From contig NW_023998485.1 in the NCBI RefSeq assembly GCF_014805625.2, positions 1,429,344-1,493,343 on the forward strand: a DNA stretch of 64,000 bases, given 5' to 3'. The notes beneath the pieces were generated by a model. That model had not been told where the DNA came from and made no database searches. It saw only the letters and a list, made by a program, of their open reading frames with translations. Both the position numbers and the translations under genes were made by a program. Each line of letters starts with the position of its first letter. The stretch's first letter is position 1. This document shows positions 1 to 9,888 of the stretch, one piece after another. Source of the DNA: Glossina fuscipes. Taxonomy: Eukaryota; Arthropoda; Insecta; Diptera; Glossinidae.

Positions 1-47
1 TCGAGAATTCGCCTTGGTCATACAATTGCAACTCACCAATGGATCCT
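1..47 (+). mobile_element. I-clade retrotransposon scrap (RNase H/C-terminal region)
   Basis: The first 47 bases are identical to 48427-48473, inside ORF2 of the I-clade element at 46.2-48.8 kb, just after its RNase H domain. Homology stops abruptly after position 47. The window therefore begins inside another, truncated copy whose remainder lies upstream. Identity over the whole stretch suggests the two copies are young or recently duplicated. Confidence 0.85.
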
Positions 48-200
48 TTAATTTGCCAGAATTCAAAGTTCGATAGTCATCCGCGGGCAAATCAGCCAAC
101 GGCCCTAAAACTTTAATATTTTTTATATCTAATATTATACCGTCCAAACCAATTTTTGTGCGTACTATTTGGGCTTTTAATTTAGTCTTAAAATCGGCCA
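48..200 (-). other. short open reading segment, unidentified
   Basis: The minus strand is open for about 50 codons and reads like normal protein, with a Leu/Ile/Lys-rich stretch followed by an LPADDYR motif near its end. There is no start codon or recognisable domain. It abuts the I-element scrap, so it could be a host exon or another transposon fragment. I do not recognise it. Confidence 0.25.
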
Positions 201-208
201 AAAATAGC

Positions 209-445
209 GAATTGAAAACGAAACAAATGAAATTGTTTATAAATCAAAGGTAGACACAAAGTAGACACAAAATAGCGAATTCAAAAGAAAACACATGAAA
301 TTGTTTATAAATCAAAGGTAGACATAAAGGTAGACACAAAATAGCGAATTGAAAAGCAAACATATGAAATTGTTTAAAAATCAAAGATAGACACAAAGGT
401 AGACACAAAATAGCCAATTGAAATGAAAACTTATGAAATTGAATT
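209..445. repeat. tandem array, 68-69 bp unit, about 3.4 copies
   Basis: Units start at 209, 277, 346 and 415. Each contains two close copies of GGTAGACACAAA followed by ATAGCGAATTGAAAA. Copies differ by scattered substitutions and a one-base indel. The reading frame open on the minus strand here is a by-product of the repetition. Nothing coding is seen from here to the next array. Confidence 0.85.
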
Positions 446-562
446 GAATTCACGACAAGTGTGAAAAGCAAATCGAGTGTGCTGAAATACTACATGAAAC
501 CAGAGAGCGTAACATTAAATTGACCACTGAAGTGGATCTTTAAAGCAAAAACATTTTAACAA

Positions 563-745
563 GTGGATTTCAGACTCGCTGATTTAATTACTCTCAGATG
601 CTTATGAATTGAGGTGGATTTCAGGCCCGTTCATTTAATTACTCTCAGATGCTTGTGAATTGAGATGGATTTCAGGCCCGCTCATTTAAATTACTCTCAT
701 ATGACTGCGAATGTTTTCAGGCCCGCTCATTTAATTACTTACATC
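563..745. repeat. tandem array, 51 bp unit, about 3.6 copies
   Basis: Units start at 563, 614 and 665, with a shortened fourth at about 711. The core is GTGGATTTCAGGCCCGCTCA followed by TTTAATTACTCTCAGATG. It is unrelated to the preceding 68-bp array. Confidence 0.85.
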
Positions 746-1245
746 AGTGTAAAATAAAAACTAAAGTAAACAAAGGCTAGTGGCTATATTTCTATAATTT
801 ATAGTGACGATGGATATATGGATATATGTTAACTCGCGGATCTGATGGAGACATACGAAAATGGCAAGTTATTGATTGAGTTTTGTCATGCAAGTAAAAT
901 AACTAAAGAAAAAGAAAAGTATTCTCTGAAATCATATGTTGATTGGCCATTTTCTGTTAAGACGACCGATGTGTTAAAAAAACCTCCAAAACTGTCAAAG
1001 TAAAGAAATAAATAAAAACAAAACAGAAGAACGAAAAAGTAATGAAGTAAAGAAAGCACAGTGTAAATCAAATTCTGTTTATATTATTTACACAAACTTA
1101 AAGGGTTTTTTTTTTAAGGAATCATTCCAATAATCGGTTTGAACAAATTCCTAATAAGATATCAACGATAAATTCTTCTTACATACAATAACCCAAACTT
1201 TAATAAAGCATTGACAAGACAAACTGTCTGTTGATACAAATGAAG
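746..1245. other. AT-rich DNA, no gene seen
   Basis: This stretch is composed of short A- and T-runs. The only long frame (minus, about 890-1070) is low complexity and hydrophobic by composition, so no gene is supported. Confidence 0.6.
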
Positions 1246-1870
1246 TTTGTAAAATTGAACAAGTTAAGAAATTTAATATGAAAGCATACATTTATTAATA
1301 AAAAATAAATAAACATTAGTTGCTAAATATCCCAAAGTTTTCCTTTGTTTTGTCGACGGCTTTGCATTTTAACAGAATTGAATCCCTTTTGTTGGTTAAG
1401 TTGGGTATTTGGTCTGTTATTTAACAGAATTGAATCCCTTTTGTCGATGAAGTTGGGCATTAGGTCTGTTATTTAACAGAATTGAATCCCTTTTGTCGGT
1501 TAAGTTGGGCATTTGGTCTGTTATTTAACACAATTGAATCTCTTTTGTCGATTAAGTTGGGCATTTGGTCTGTTGTTTAACAGTTAAGTTTGGCTGATTG
1601 GCGTTAACATTTAAGTTGTTAAGTTGGGCATTTATTTTTTAAAAGCGACTCTGTGTTTTGCCTTTCAACAGGGAATTTAACGAGGACTTTGTTTAAAAAT
1701 TATCACGGTTTAATTCTAAGCTAACTTGTAAAATAAAAGAAATTAAGAAATTTTATATGAAAACACACATTTATTAATAAATAATATTCTAAAATGAAAG
1801 AAATTAAGAAATTTCATATGAAAACATACATATATATAAAAAGAATAAAGAAACATTAGATACTAAATAA
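1246..1870. repeat. dispersed direct repeat, three copies around a tandem array
   Basis: An approximately 65-85-bp AT-rich segment with the core GAAATTAAGAAATTTxATATG and an ATTTATTAATAAA tail occurs at 1246-1330, 1725-1785 and 1791-1870. The first and third copies end in AAACATTAG-T-TACTAAATA. The copies bracket the 52-bp tandem array, which suggests one larger decayed repeat unit. Confidence 0.7.
1371..1590. repeat. tandem array, 52 bp unit, about 4.2 copies
   Basis: Units begin AACAGAATTGAATCCCTTTT at 1371, 1423, 1475 and 1527, with a partial fifth at 1579, spaced exactly 52 bp. The unit continues TGTCGATTAAGTTGGGCATT. A related motif (CTTTGC-TTTTAACAG) recurs irregularly at 4840-4960. 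Confidence 0.9.
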
Positions 1871-2956
1871 ATTGTAGAATTTAATGAATCGAACACGCTT
1901 CAATAATTTACGAACTATTTAGATGTTTCATTAAAATTCACGCTCGCGATAATCGTTAGCATCCGTTTCATTACTACCGACTTTAATGTTTTATGTATTT
2001 ATAATTACCTGTAGGTTTCTGTTTTCATATAGCGCATATAAATATTTTATCACATTATATCGTAGCTGCACAAATAGTCGAACTTTAAACAAAACAAAAA
2101 TTTCCATCGACTTCCAGTTTCGTTTAAAGTTATTACTACAATCAAAAGCTTTAGTGTATACGTAAAGCTAAGTTATTTTCTAAGTTATAATAGACATAAA
2201 CCGTTAAAAATTACAAAACTTAGCATATAGCTATGCTATTTCTTAAACTGTACTCAAAGCATCTAAAGTTTTAGTGTTTACCATATTGCAAAGTTGTTCT
2301 CCGAGTTAATATCAAGTGGTGAGACATACGATAAAAAAACAATAAACCAGCATTTCGTTTTTAGTTGTTCAGCAGCAGACAAAACCAGCACTTAAATACA
2401 AACTATCAATGAAATCATCTTCTGAACGGACTTCCTAAACTAGTAGTGTCCATCGAGGAATCTTTACCGAGTCCGGGCGTGCAGGAGGCCCTAGACACAA
2501 AGAGGTATAGCTTGATAGAAGTGCTTGTGATATCTTGTCCGCGAAATTGTCTCTAAGATGATAGCGTGCACCGGCATACTTACTTACGTTATGGAAATCC
2601 AGTCGAATATCACGACTTAGGTAAACAATAGAAAACGTGCTTGGCTGCTGAGTCCGTTAAAAGTACTATTGTAGATTGAAGGCGATAATCACGAATCGAA
2701 AAACACAAAGTATTCAAATCCCACCATCGACCAATCACGGAAATACTTGCCCGCTGCAAGCACACAATAATAATTACACATAACGGTCAAAAATGCGAAG
2801 CCTCTTTTAATTTTAAAACAAATTTTTTAGAATGGACCACTGTTACAGATAAAGTTAGATATAGATATGTATATATAGGTAATGCCGATGACCGTGTCCT
2901 TAATTTATTGTTTAAAAGTAATTTTAATATTTCAACATCGCTCTCTCTTCTTCCCC
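1871..2956. other. AT-rich DNA, no gene seen
   Basis: No extended reading frame, splice-bounded exon or transposon motif was recognised. Around 2420-2760 the base composition is more balanced, but all frames are closed. Confidence 0.5.
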
Positions 2957-3077
2957 CGTTTCACGCTTAATTTATAAACATATAATTGGTTGCGACTCGT
3001 TTCACGCTTAATTTATAAACAACCATTTGGTTGCGTCCCGTTTCACGCTTAATTTATAAACAACCATTTGGTTGCGC
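2957..3077. repeat. tandem array, 41 bp unit, 3 copies
   Basis: Units start at 2957, 2998 and 3039, each beginning CGTTTCACGCTTAATTTATA and ending in TTTGGTTGCG. The second and third copies are nearly identical and the first is slightly diverged. Confidence 0.9.
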
Positions 3078-3312
3078 AATACCATAATCAGCTGCTTTCT
3101 CAAGAAAAAACATTAAATTATTTAGGAAAAGATGTAAAAATTTTTTTTTTTGAATAAACGCAATTATTAAAATCAAGTAAAAAAGCCGTAATTTGAAGAA
3201 CGTTTTCGGATTAAAATTATAAAATTGCATTTGTGGTTGAAAGGCGGAAAAATTGAAACGATGTTAATACAAAAAAAAAGTAGTGAAATTTGCTCAAAAA
3301 CTTGAGAAAAAA

Positions 3313-3528
3313 ATGTCCCGTAGTCGGAGTTGGTTCGGTGGCGCTTGGAATAAACCAAAAAACCGTTTATCGTTGGAACGTATTTATATAATATTTATAT
3401 AGTATTTTAGAAAAAATACAACGGTATCCGAGAGTAATTGGGGTTTGCTGGTAGAATCGTTAAGGAGAAGAGGTATATCGGAAATATTAATATGGGATGA
3501 TCAACATGACAGTTCGGTTTTCGAGTAA
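3313..3528 (+). pseudogene. ema: ema / CLEC16A N-terminal exon, frameshifted
   Basis: Ema (CLEC16A in mammals) is an endosomal membrane protein that works with the HOPS complex in endosome maturation and autophagy. The ATG at 3313 opens the family's N-terminal signature (MSRSRSW-FGG, then NRLSLE). After a frameshift in the following AT-rich stretch, the downstream frame gives LYSILEKNTTVSESN and then LLVESL, ILIW and DDQHDSSVFE, in the family order. A short insertion interrupts LLVESLR...SEILIW. Homology stops at about 3524 at a GTAAAC that could be the original splice donor. The following exon is not visible. This is a broken remnant of one exon, very likely non-functional. Confidence 0.85.
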
Positions 3529-3617
3529 ACAGTGCTTAATAACTCACTCTTTATAATTATGTATTAATTATTTTCCTTTTTCCAACTTTTTCCTACAGAT
3601 TTAAAACTTGTTAAATA

Positions 3618-4073
3618 ATGGAGGATGACTTCTTTAACGTACTCGACGCAAAAAGAGAGTTAAGACAGGGTATAGTGGAATGTCAGAAACGTGGTTTAGT
3701 GTACAGCGTCAAATGGTTAGCTGAAATGTGCCACGGCCTTGCGGACGTGGATATTGACGGCGAGGATGAAAAAGATAATTTCGGTATTAAAATGTTGGAA
3801 GGCATAGTACCGAAAGAATATGATAATTATTCTCTGGCTAAAAGTTACTTTGATGTACGTGAATATGATAGAGCTGCTCATTTAGTGCGTAATGCTAGTT
3901 CTCCAGTTCCCAGATTCCTTCATCTTTATGCCATTTATATGGCAGTGGAGAAACGACGGTTGGATTCGTCCACGGATCAATCGAATATAAATGACTCAGT
4001 TCACTTTAAAGACCTGGGTGAGATTTTGGTTACTTTGCGGACAGAGCATTCGCGAAATAAATTAGACGGTTAA
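3618..4073 (+). CDS. Cdc23: Cdc23 (APC8) N-terminal exon, truncated gene
   Basis: Cdc23/APC8 is a TPR-scaffold subunit of the anaphase-promoting complex, a nuclear ubiquitin ligase of the cell cycle. The open frame of 151 codons has the family's N-terminal helical region: RELRQGI-ECQKRGL--S-KWLAEM, then SLAKSYFDV-EYDRAAHLV. It ends at ELDG-equivalent residues, where the human protein continues with the first TPRs. The end lies at G/GTTAAG, a plausible phase-1 donor, so the terminal stop codon is probably intronic. No lesion is seen inside the exon. No later exon of this roughly 600-residue protein occurs in the window, and a dispersed repeat begins within about 10 bp of the donor. It may be intact exon 1 of a gene split by transposons or a remnant; the latter seems likelier given its neighbours. 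Confidence 0.85.
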   Translation: MEDDFFNVLDAKRELRQGIVECQKRGLVYSVKWLAEMCHGLADVDIDGEDEKDNFGIKMLEGIVPKEYDNYSLAKSYFDVREYDRAAHLVRNASSPVPRFLHLYAIYMAVEKRRLDSSTDQSNINDSVHFKDLGEILVTLRTEHSRNKLDG

Positions 4074-4080
4074 GGCATGT

Positions 4081-4494
4081 ATTTTGTTTTTGTTTATTTA
4101 TTTTATTCCACTTATACTAGAAACTCAACTAAACAAATAACAGTCGAGTTCAATAGGCTCTTAATGCAAAACTAATATTAATTAACAATAAAATTGAGTA
4201 TGAGCATAATAAAACAAATAAGAAGAAAAAAAAAAGAAAAAGAAAAAAAAGCATGTACACTATCAGCATAGGAGCACACTTACAACCGGTACAGGACCAA
4301 ATTGCAAATGAACCCCTAAGCCATCGCAAACATGCATAAGCCTGGCAACCGATAATAAATTGACAATAATTCACTTTCGAAACGTAACGACTTTTTAAGG
4401 ATAAAAGCTAGTTTAAGTACGACATAGGTAAATCGCGCGTATTAAACAATGTTGCTTTAATGGACTTTAAAGAGTCCGATAACGAGAATAAGTG
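4081..4494 (-). mobile_element. 0.4-kb dispersed repeat with A-rich tail, copy A
   Basis: The same roughly 400-bp sequence recurs at 8782-9196 and 28731-29129, here in reverse orientation. Shared features are CTCGTTATCGGACTCTTTAA at the 5' end, a central CGATGGCTTAGG-GTTCATTT, a T-rich tract, GAGCCAATTGAACTCGACTG, and a 3' tail of AATAAATAAA units. The A-rich tail and 5' variation suggest a retroposed non-autonomous element. No coding capacity or tRNA-like head was recognised. Copy A begins beside the Cdc23 exon. Confidence 0.8.
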
Positions 4495-5220
4495 GTTTAT
4501 ACGGTGTTGCGATAGAAGAGCAAAAGCGACCAAGGAAAAAGAATCGCAAACAATCAGGAAAACATTAAAAAGAATAATAATTTCTTTTACATATATTTTT
4601 ATATATATTAATAAAGCTATTTCACATATATAATAAAGCTATTATATAAATAAAGCTATTTGTATTTAAATATAAATTATATAAATTAATACACAGCAAT
4701 AGGAAAGGCCGAATGCTTTTGGTTTTATGGTGTACTCGTTGTTTTGTTGTTGTTTTTTTTGCATTGATTTGTCATGTTAACAGAGCTTTTTATTTATTTT
4801 TTTTGTCTTTTTACATTGTTTTAATTTAACAGATATAAATGCCGGCGGCTTTGCAATTTAACAGTTTATTTCTACTTTGCCTTTTTAACAGATTATTCCG
4901 CTACTGCTTTGACTTTTAACAGTTTTTTCCGCTACTGCTTTGCCTTTTTGACAGAGCTCTTGACCAAGCATGGCCATTTATTGTTAATTTTTCTTATTTA
5001 TTACAAGCAAGTCTACGCTCTCTTTATTCCTAAAAAGCCAATTAATGGTTTTTAGCCAGAAAACATTGAACATTGAAAATTTTAATTATAATTTTTATGC
5101 GTAAAAAGATTCTTTAACGTACATATCCATTCATTACCAACTTACAGCTGAGAGTGCGGTCTAACCAATTAATAATTTCAACCCAATAAATTATTTATTA
5201 TTAAATTATTTACAATTCAA
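4495..5220. other. AT-rich DNA with short repeated motifs
   Basis: Three copies of ATAAAGCTATT lie at 4605-4665. Between 4840 and 4960 a motif combining CTTTGC and TTTAACAG recurs three to four times, related to the 52-bp array at 1.4 kb. No gene was recognised. Confidence 0.5.
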
Positions 5221-5424
5221 GTGCTTGATATAATCATCAGCATAATCATAGCCAACGCAACTTTGCTCATTCAGCTTGGTTTAAATAGTAATTCGCCTTT
5301 GGACATAAGAAACGACCGTAAGTGGGTCATTTTGGACGATATCGGCAACGTTGATAATCCATGTTTAGCAAATTTTTACTTCAGAAATGTAATCGCCAAA
5401 GAAAAATATATGCACGTATGGTAG
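5221..5424 (+). other. short ORF, unidentified
   Basis: About 67 codons are open with ordinary amino-acid composition in the second half (SPLDIRNDRKWVILDDIGNV). There is no ATG context, domain or splice support. It could be an exon scrap. Confidence 0.2.
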
Positions 5425-5525
5425 TCTAAAATAAAGTTTATTTATTAATAATATAATTTATTAAAAAGAATAATTATATGAATATTTTAAGTATAGTTTA
5501 TAAAAATAATAAATTTTGTTATTTT

Positions 5526-5540
<15 letters not shown>

Positions 5541-5557
<17 letters not shown>

Positions 5558-5560
5558 ATT
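5541..5560. repeat. TA dinucleotide microsatellite
   Basis: Roughly twelve TA units lie in an AT-rich spacer. Similar runs occur at about 40255-40270, 44495-44515 and 60095-60115. Confidence 0.8.
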
Positions 5561-5591
5561 GCGTGTTTTATCAATTCTCTTATTTTCATCG

Positions 5592-6060
5592 TTATTTCTT
5601 TGAACTAGTACGAGCACGTCTTAAGCCCGATAGCCGCCACTTCTTTACCATTAATACTGTATTGGGATCTTTTTCCATTTCCTGAAGGGGTAATTTCCTA
5701 TTTGAGCATGGTGCACTTGTTTCAACAGCATTTTTAAGAAACTCGCTCAATTTGGGTATTGTAGTCTCGGTTTGTAGTAAATTTCTATTGGGTGTCTCAC
5801 AGAGTTCATTGGGTGACCTAAAATTTTTTTTTGGGTTTAATGAGAACAAGAGCTTCTGAAGAAACATCATTGGAACATTTAAAGTCGAAAGCCCTGTGTT
5901 TAAATGTTGCCAAGTATTTTGAGATTTTAAAACGGTTTGTTTGGATTCATTATTAAGAGCCAACAATGTATCATCGGTCTGTTGACATAAAAATTGCTTT
6001 GAATCATTTTGAGGAAGAACGCACTGACTTAATACAATATTAGCATAATCTTCCCATCAC
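5592..6060 (-). pseudogene. unidentified C-terminal coding fragment, Lys/Arg-rich end
   Basis: The minus strand is open for about 155 codons from roughly 6055 to the stop at 5592, reading from DYANIVLSQC to KKWRLSGLRRARTSSKK. Composition and codon use look like real protein, and the basic tail is typical of a nuclear factor. Just upstream, another frame carries KANIKVEDDEGSGV, so a frameshift near 6045 probably separates two parts of one protein. It lies downstream of BRCA2 on the same strand and could be its far C-terminus, but I cannot confirm that. Confidence 0.4.
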
Positions 6061-6521
6061 TCCACTCCCTTCATCGTCTTCAACTTTTATATTCGCCTTT
6101 TTCTTAGCTGCTGACAATTTGCCGCTCCATCTGGGGTAATCTCCTTCTGAAAATGATTCTCAATAATTCCAAACATCTGAGAATAAGCGTCCACATTTGT
6201 TTACAATTTTTAATAATTGTTCAAGTATTTGTATAAAAATTGCCTACATCTGAGAATAAGCGTATAAAAATTTGCCGCCAACTGAAAATGATTCTCAATA
6301 ATTCCAAACATCGGAATCAGCAGTTGAAATATTTTGTGGGAAATATTCAGCAAAGAGATTTTTGGTTTCAATATCATCAGAGTCCTCTGAACCATTGAAA
6401 GAAACATGCGAGGGATGTAAAACAGTTGAGTTAAATTGACAAACTTAAAAAAATATTTAGGATAAACAGTAGAAATTGCTAATTTTAATACATTATAGAA
6501 CGATGATAGTATAAGAAGCAT
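6061..6521 (-). pseudogene. scrambled coding remnant with an internally duplicated segment
   Basis: Reading the minus strand, frames switch between HVSFNGSEDSDDIETKNLF, DAYSQMFGIIENHFQ and KANIKVEDDEGSGV. The DNA encoding AYSQMFGIIENH appears twice (about 6145-6200 and 6240-6310) and again near 54215-54265, each copy with different small losses. It looks like a partly duplicated, frameshifted exon of an unknown acidic protein, probably upstream of the coding piece at 5592-6060. Confidence 0.4.
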
Positions 6522-6729
6522 AAAGTGTGAACGATGAGATTTAAACAGTAAGATATCGATTTAATGAAAATCGTAATGTATAATTGAGAAAGTTGGATTT
6601 GATACATTAGAATGGTTCAACGGACCACTATGTTTGTAATGAAAGAAAATGCAAATTACTGGACGATACGAAGTCTCAATTGCCAAAGCAAAGATCTAGT
6701 ATAGAAGTAGATTACGATCAAATAATTCA

Positions 6730-6969
6730 TTGAAAAACACAATAGCTCTATCAGATGCTAAAGGGTGGACCTTGAAGCAGAATTATCACTACAACATCAA
6801 GTTTAGACATTTCGGCTACGTCACAAATGAGGGCAGCATGTTTCTTATAAATGGAGATGTCCACATTTGGGGAGTAGAGGATAAAGTTACACATAATTGT
6901 TTACTGGCAATTTTCGCCCGAATGACAATAGATTCAACGTCAGGAAGAGTGGGAAATTCAATTGAATAG
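6730..6969 (+). other. ORF of about 80 codons, unidentified
   Basis: The plus frame reads like an authentic globular protein (SDAKGWTLKQNYHYN, then GSMFLINGDVHIWG) and ends in a stop at 6967-6969. Upstream codons are open for a short distance to an in-frame stop. No family was recognised. It is probably a gene scrap. Confidence 0.3.
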
Positions 6970-7202
6970 GACGAAAGTGCAGCAGATATGGCAATTAACA
7001 GTCACGCCAGTGCGATCCAATCGATCCTTTCTGAATATCTGGAGTGAACTGTGAAAAAGTTCCGACGAATGTAAATCAGGCTTTAGCCAGATTACAGTTA
7101 AAGCCAAATAGGAAAACTCCGTACACGTTCAATTTAGGGAAGACGAGCGAATTTTTGATTTTAGGTGAATTAAAGTGAAAAAACAATCTTCTTTCCTGCT
7201 TG

Positions 7203-8628
7203 TTAAAAATGTCTTAAAACTTTTCTTTCAAACAGCATGCTTTGCTTTTTAGAAATAACTTTATTTTTTATACAAAGCAAATTATCCTCAATATCACCAT
7301 CACTTTCACTTTGATGAACTTCATTTAGCAATGCTTCCATACGTTTTTTCCCTTTTTCAGATATGAGCACATTCTTCTCATTATCCGTTTGAAAACCCTT
7401 GGTTTAGTTTTCTTTTCCTACTTGTGCACTCGATTCCATCCGATCTTTTATATCTTTCATTCCAGTTTCATAGTGTTTTTCTTGGAAACGGCCTTGACTT
7501 TCTCTCACAAAATTTTGTGCGGATTTCTGCGATTCCTCCAATGTGGTTTCCTTTTTACCGTTCGCTGTTTGAAAACCTGCAGAAACAAGCGAACTTGCCC
7601 GATTATTGGACTTGCCCACCTCATCTTGATACATTTTATTTTTCACTTTTTTCAAGATTTCTTGAGTGCTTATGGAAGCACAAATGTCGTTGTCATCTTC
7701 ATCCCAATGATAATTCTTACTTATCCCAGTTTTACACTGGTTAGATGACATTAAAGCTAAAAAATTTTGGACTAATTTAAATATCGTCTCATCACAGATT
7801 TTAAAAACAACTTACTTTCATTTACGTTGTACGTGTCCTCTTTCTCTATATCGTCGTAATCAAGATCTCAAACTTTTCCAAAGAAGAATGTACAAAGTCA
7901 GAATTGTTAAAAAAACCGATACAGGCCAATTTACTTTCTGAGATGGGATCATATGACTTTTTGGAATTCAAATTTACGATATGTTTATCAATTAAAGTGC
8001 CATCGAACTGATTACAAACATTGAGAAGATGCTTATCGTTTTTGCATTGCAACAATGAAGATAAGCATGTACTCATATTGTCCTCAATAGCGGCCTTGAA
8101 TTTTCCCTCCAAATTTCATTTCGCCTTTTCTTTAAATTTACAGCTATAGTAACGTTTCGGTTTCTCCAGTAATCTAAATAAAAGGCTCCGTTCCAAATCT
8201 CTTAATTTACTCTCAGGCGATGTTATAGGACTGTTAAAAGGCGTTGTAGGAAAGTCCTCAAATATTATATCTACTATTGTTTTATTGTTATAGTCACCAG
8301 GAGCTCTTTCTGGTGCGTCTACATTGTTTACTTCCTTCATCATAACTTCCGCTATATTGCAACATTCGATTAACTGTGTATCAGTGATATGAAATTCACT
8401 TCCATTTGTGGATAACTTAGCAGACTGTGATAATAATTCATGACATTTTTGCGAGGCTGTCAAATTGTCAAAATTGGCTATTGACGTTTGCGCATAAGAC
8501 CGGGAATTCGCTAAGGACATTATTTCATCTTCGTATCGACTCAATTTACGTTTCCTTTGCATTCGCTTTTGATGGACAGATTTGTAGGAACTTTGGGGAT
8601 TTGATTCTATGCTTTCATCCATTTTCAA
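7203..8628 (-). pseudogene. BRCA2: BRCA2 N-terminal region with two BRC repeats, multiply broken
   Basis: BRCA2 loads RAD51 at double-strand breaks through BRC repeats. Reading from 8628, the first exon covers a basic/acidic N-terminus. An in-frame TGA interrupts it at 8116-8118, and a frameshift lies near 7860, where the frame moves into an acidic stretch ending at donor GTAAG (7815). After a 59-bp intron (7757-7815), the next exon starts just before codon ATG 7751 and contains a clear BRC motif, GFQTANGKKETTLEES. An in-frame TAA follows at 7404-7406. Immediately beyond it, in the same frame, is a second BRC repeat, GFQTDNEKNVLISEKG. The frame closes at 7203. The BRC FxTxxxK cores are diagnostic. 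Intron retention shows a DNA-level copy, and two stops plus a frameshift make it a pseudogene. The plus-strand ORFs here are shadows. Confidence 0.8.
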
Positions 8629-8781
8629 AATTTAATAAATTGTAATTGTAAAAAAAAGGAAACTTAACAATAAGTGAGCTTCTCTAGGCATTTTATCTTG
8701 ATTAAGCTTAGTCATTGTAAATATAATTATGAGTTGTTTAATCTGCTCCGTGTCGTTTGCAAGAACTTCAATGACGTCTAT

Positions 8782-9196
8782 CACTTATTCTCGTTATCGG
8801 ACTCTTTAAAGTCCATTAAAGCACCATTTCTTAATACGCGTGATTTACCTATGTCGTACTTAAACTAGCTTTTATCCTTAAAAATTCGTTACGATTCGAA
8901 AATGAATTATTATAAATTATTATCGGTTGCCAGACTTGTGCATGTTTGCGATGGCTTAGGGTTTCATTTGCAATTTGGTCCTGCACCGGTTGTAAGTGTG
9001 GCTCTTTGCTGATTGTGTACATGCTTTTTTTCTTTTTTCCTTTTCCTTCTTATTTGTTTTATTGTACTTATACTAAGTTTTATTATTAATTAATATAAGT
9101 TTGGATTAAGAGCCAATTGAACTCGACTGTTATTTGTTTAGTTGAGTTTCATGTATAAGTAGAATTAAAATAAATACATAAATAAATAAATACATA
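8782..9196 (+). mobile_element. 0.4-kb dispersed repeat with A-rich tail, copy B
   Basis: This is homologous to 4081-4494 in opposite orientation and to 28731-29129 in the same orientation. It runs from CACTTATTCTCGTTATCGG to an AATAAATAAATACAT tail. Copies A and B share extra bases (CACTTATT) at their outer ends and flank the BRCA2 segment as an inverted pair about 4.3 kb apart. Confidence 0.8.
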
Positions 9197-9511
9197 TGTT
9201 GGTTAAATTCGAAAACACAACGCTAAAGGAAATAGGAGATTAAAAAAAAAATCTCGAATTAAAGAAAACAATAGTGTAAATGTAAATAACTGACACGTAT
9301 CTTTTGAAAAATTAAGAAATCATTTATCTTCAAATTCCAGTTATTCAACTCCTAGAACTATTCCCTAAAACTTCATGAAAAAAAAGCTTGGAATGACTTT
9401 ATCGCAGTTAAGAACTTGAATTTTATTAAGAATAATAAAATTTATTGATTATGATTTGTCTATGGACTTCATGCCGTCTACCTCTTCGTTCCTGAGGGGC
9501 TTCGGGCCTGT

Positions 9512-9832
9512 CTACCTCTTCGCCCTCCGCGTGGCTCGTCGATGGAGTCCGCGCCTACCAGAATTATTGCTACTAGAGGCGTGTTCTTCAATTCCACGCC
9601 GTCGGTCTCTGCATCTTGAATGATTTCTTTGATTATTTCTCTTTTCTCTTTCTTTTTCTGAAAATATATAAAGTTAATAATCCGACAAAATAAAAAAATT
9701 AAAAAATTTTACCTGTCCAGAGAATTATTTCCTTCTTCTTTCTTTTGTTGTCTTCTAAAAATATATATAAAATAGTATTGATAAATTTATATTGAAACTA
9801 TATTGGAAAAAAAATTAAATCTTACCTGACAT
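9512..9832 (-). CDS. candidate small three-exon gene, Arg-rich product
   Basis: On the minus strand ATGTCAG (9832-9826) is followed by donor GTAAG. Exon 2 is 9754-9713, preceded by AG and followed by GTAAAA. Exon 3 runs 9657-9512 after a TTTTCAG acceptor. The exons total 195 nt in constant phase and give 64 residues: an acidic/basic start, then a strongly Arg-rich second half (RCRDRRRG, GRRGLHRR, RRAKR). A TATAAAAAG box lies about 80 bp upstream and AATAAA signals lie downstream at about 9441. Exon 3 is GC-rich compared with its surroundings and is open in a second frame containing QDAETDGVE, which resembles the transposon copy at 59.6 kb (QDAETETPE). It may therefore be a regulatory or truncated product of the MADF/P-like element family, not a host gene. 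Confidence 0.4.
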
Positions 9833-9888
9833 GTTAACTTTTCTTCTCTTATTGTCTCGTTTAAAAATGAATTCTTGCAATATTTTAG

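Noticed and set aside
209..445. CRISPR-like regular repeats
   Set aside because: The whole unit repeats with no distinct spacers, and the genome is eukaryotic; it is a tandem array.
244..471. Minus-strand ORF with repeating FQFAILCLPLCLPLI-type units
   Set aside because: It is a translation of the 68-bp tandem array; the repetition and hydrophobicity are by-products of the DNA repeat.
7389..7748. Two plus-strand ORFs of 106-119 codons
   Set aside because: They lie antisense to the BRC-repeat exon of BRCA2, are Phe/Leu-rich and have no family resemblance.
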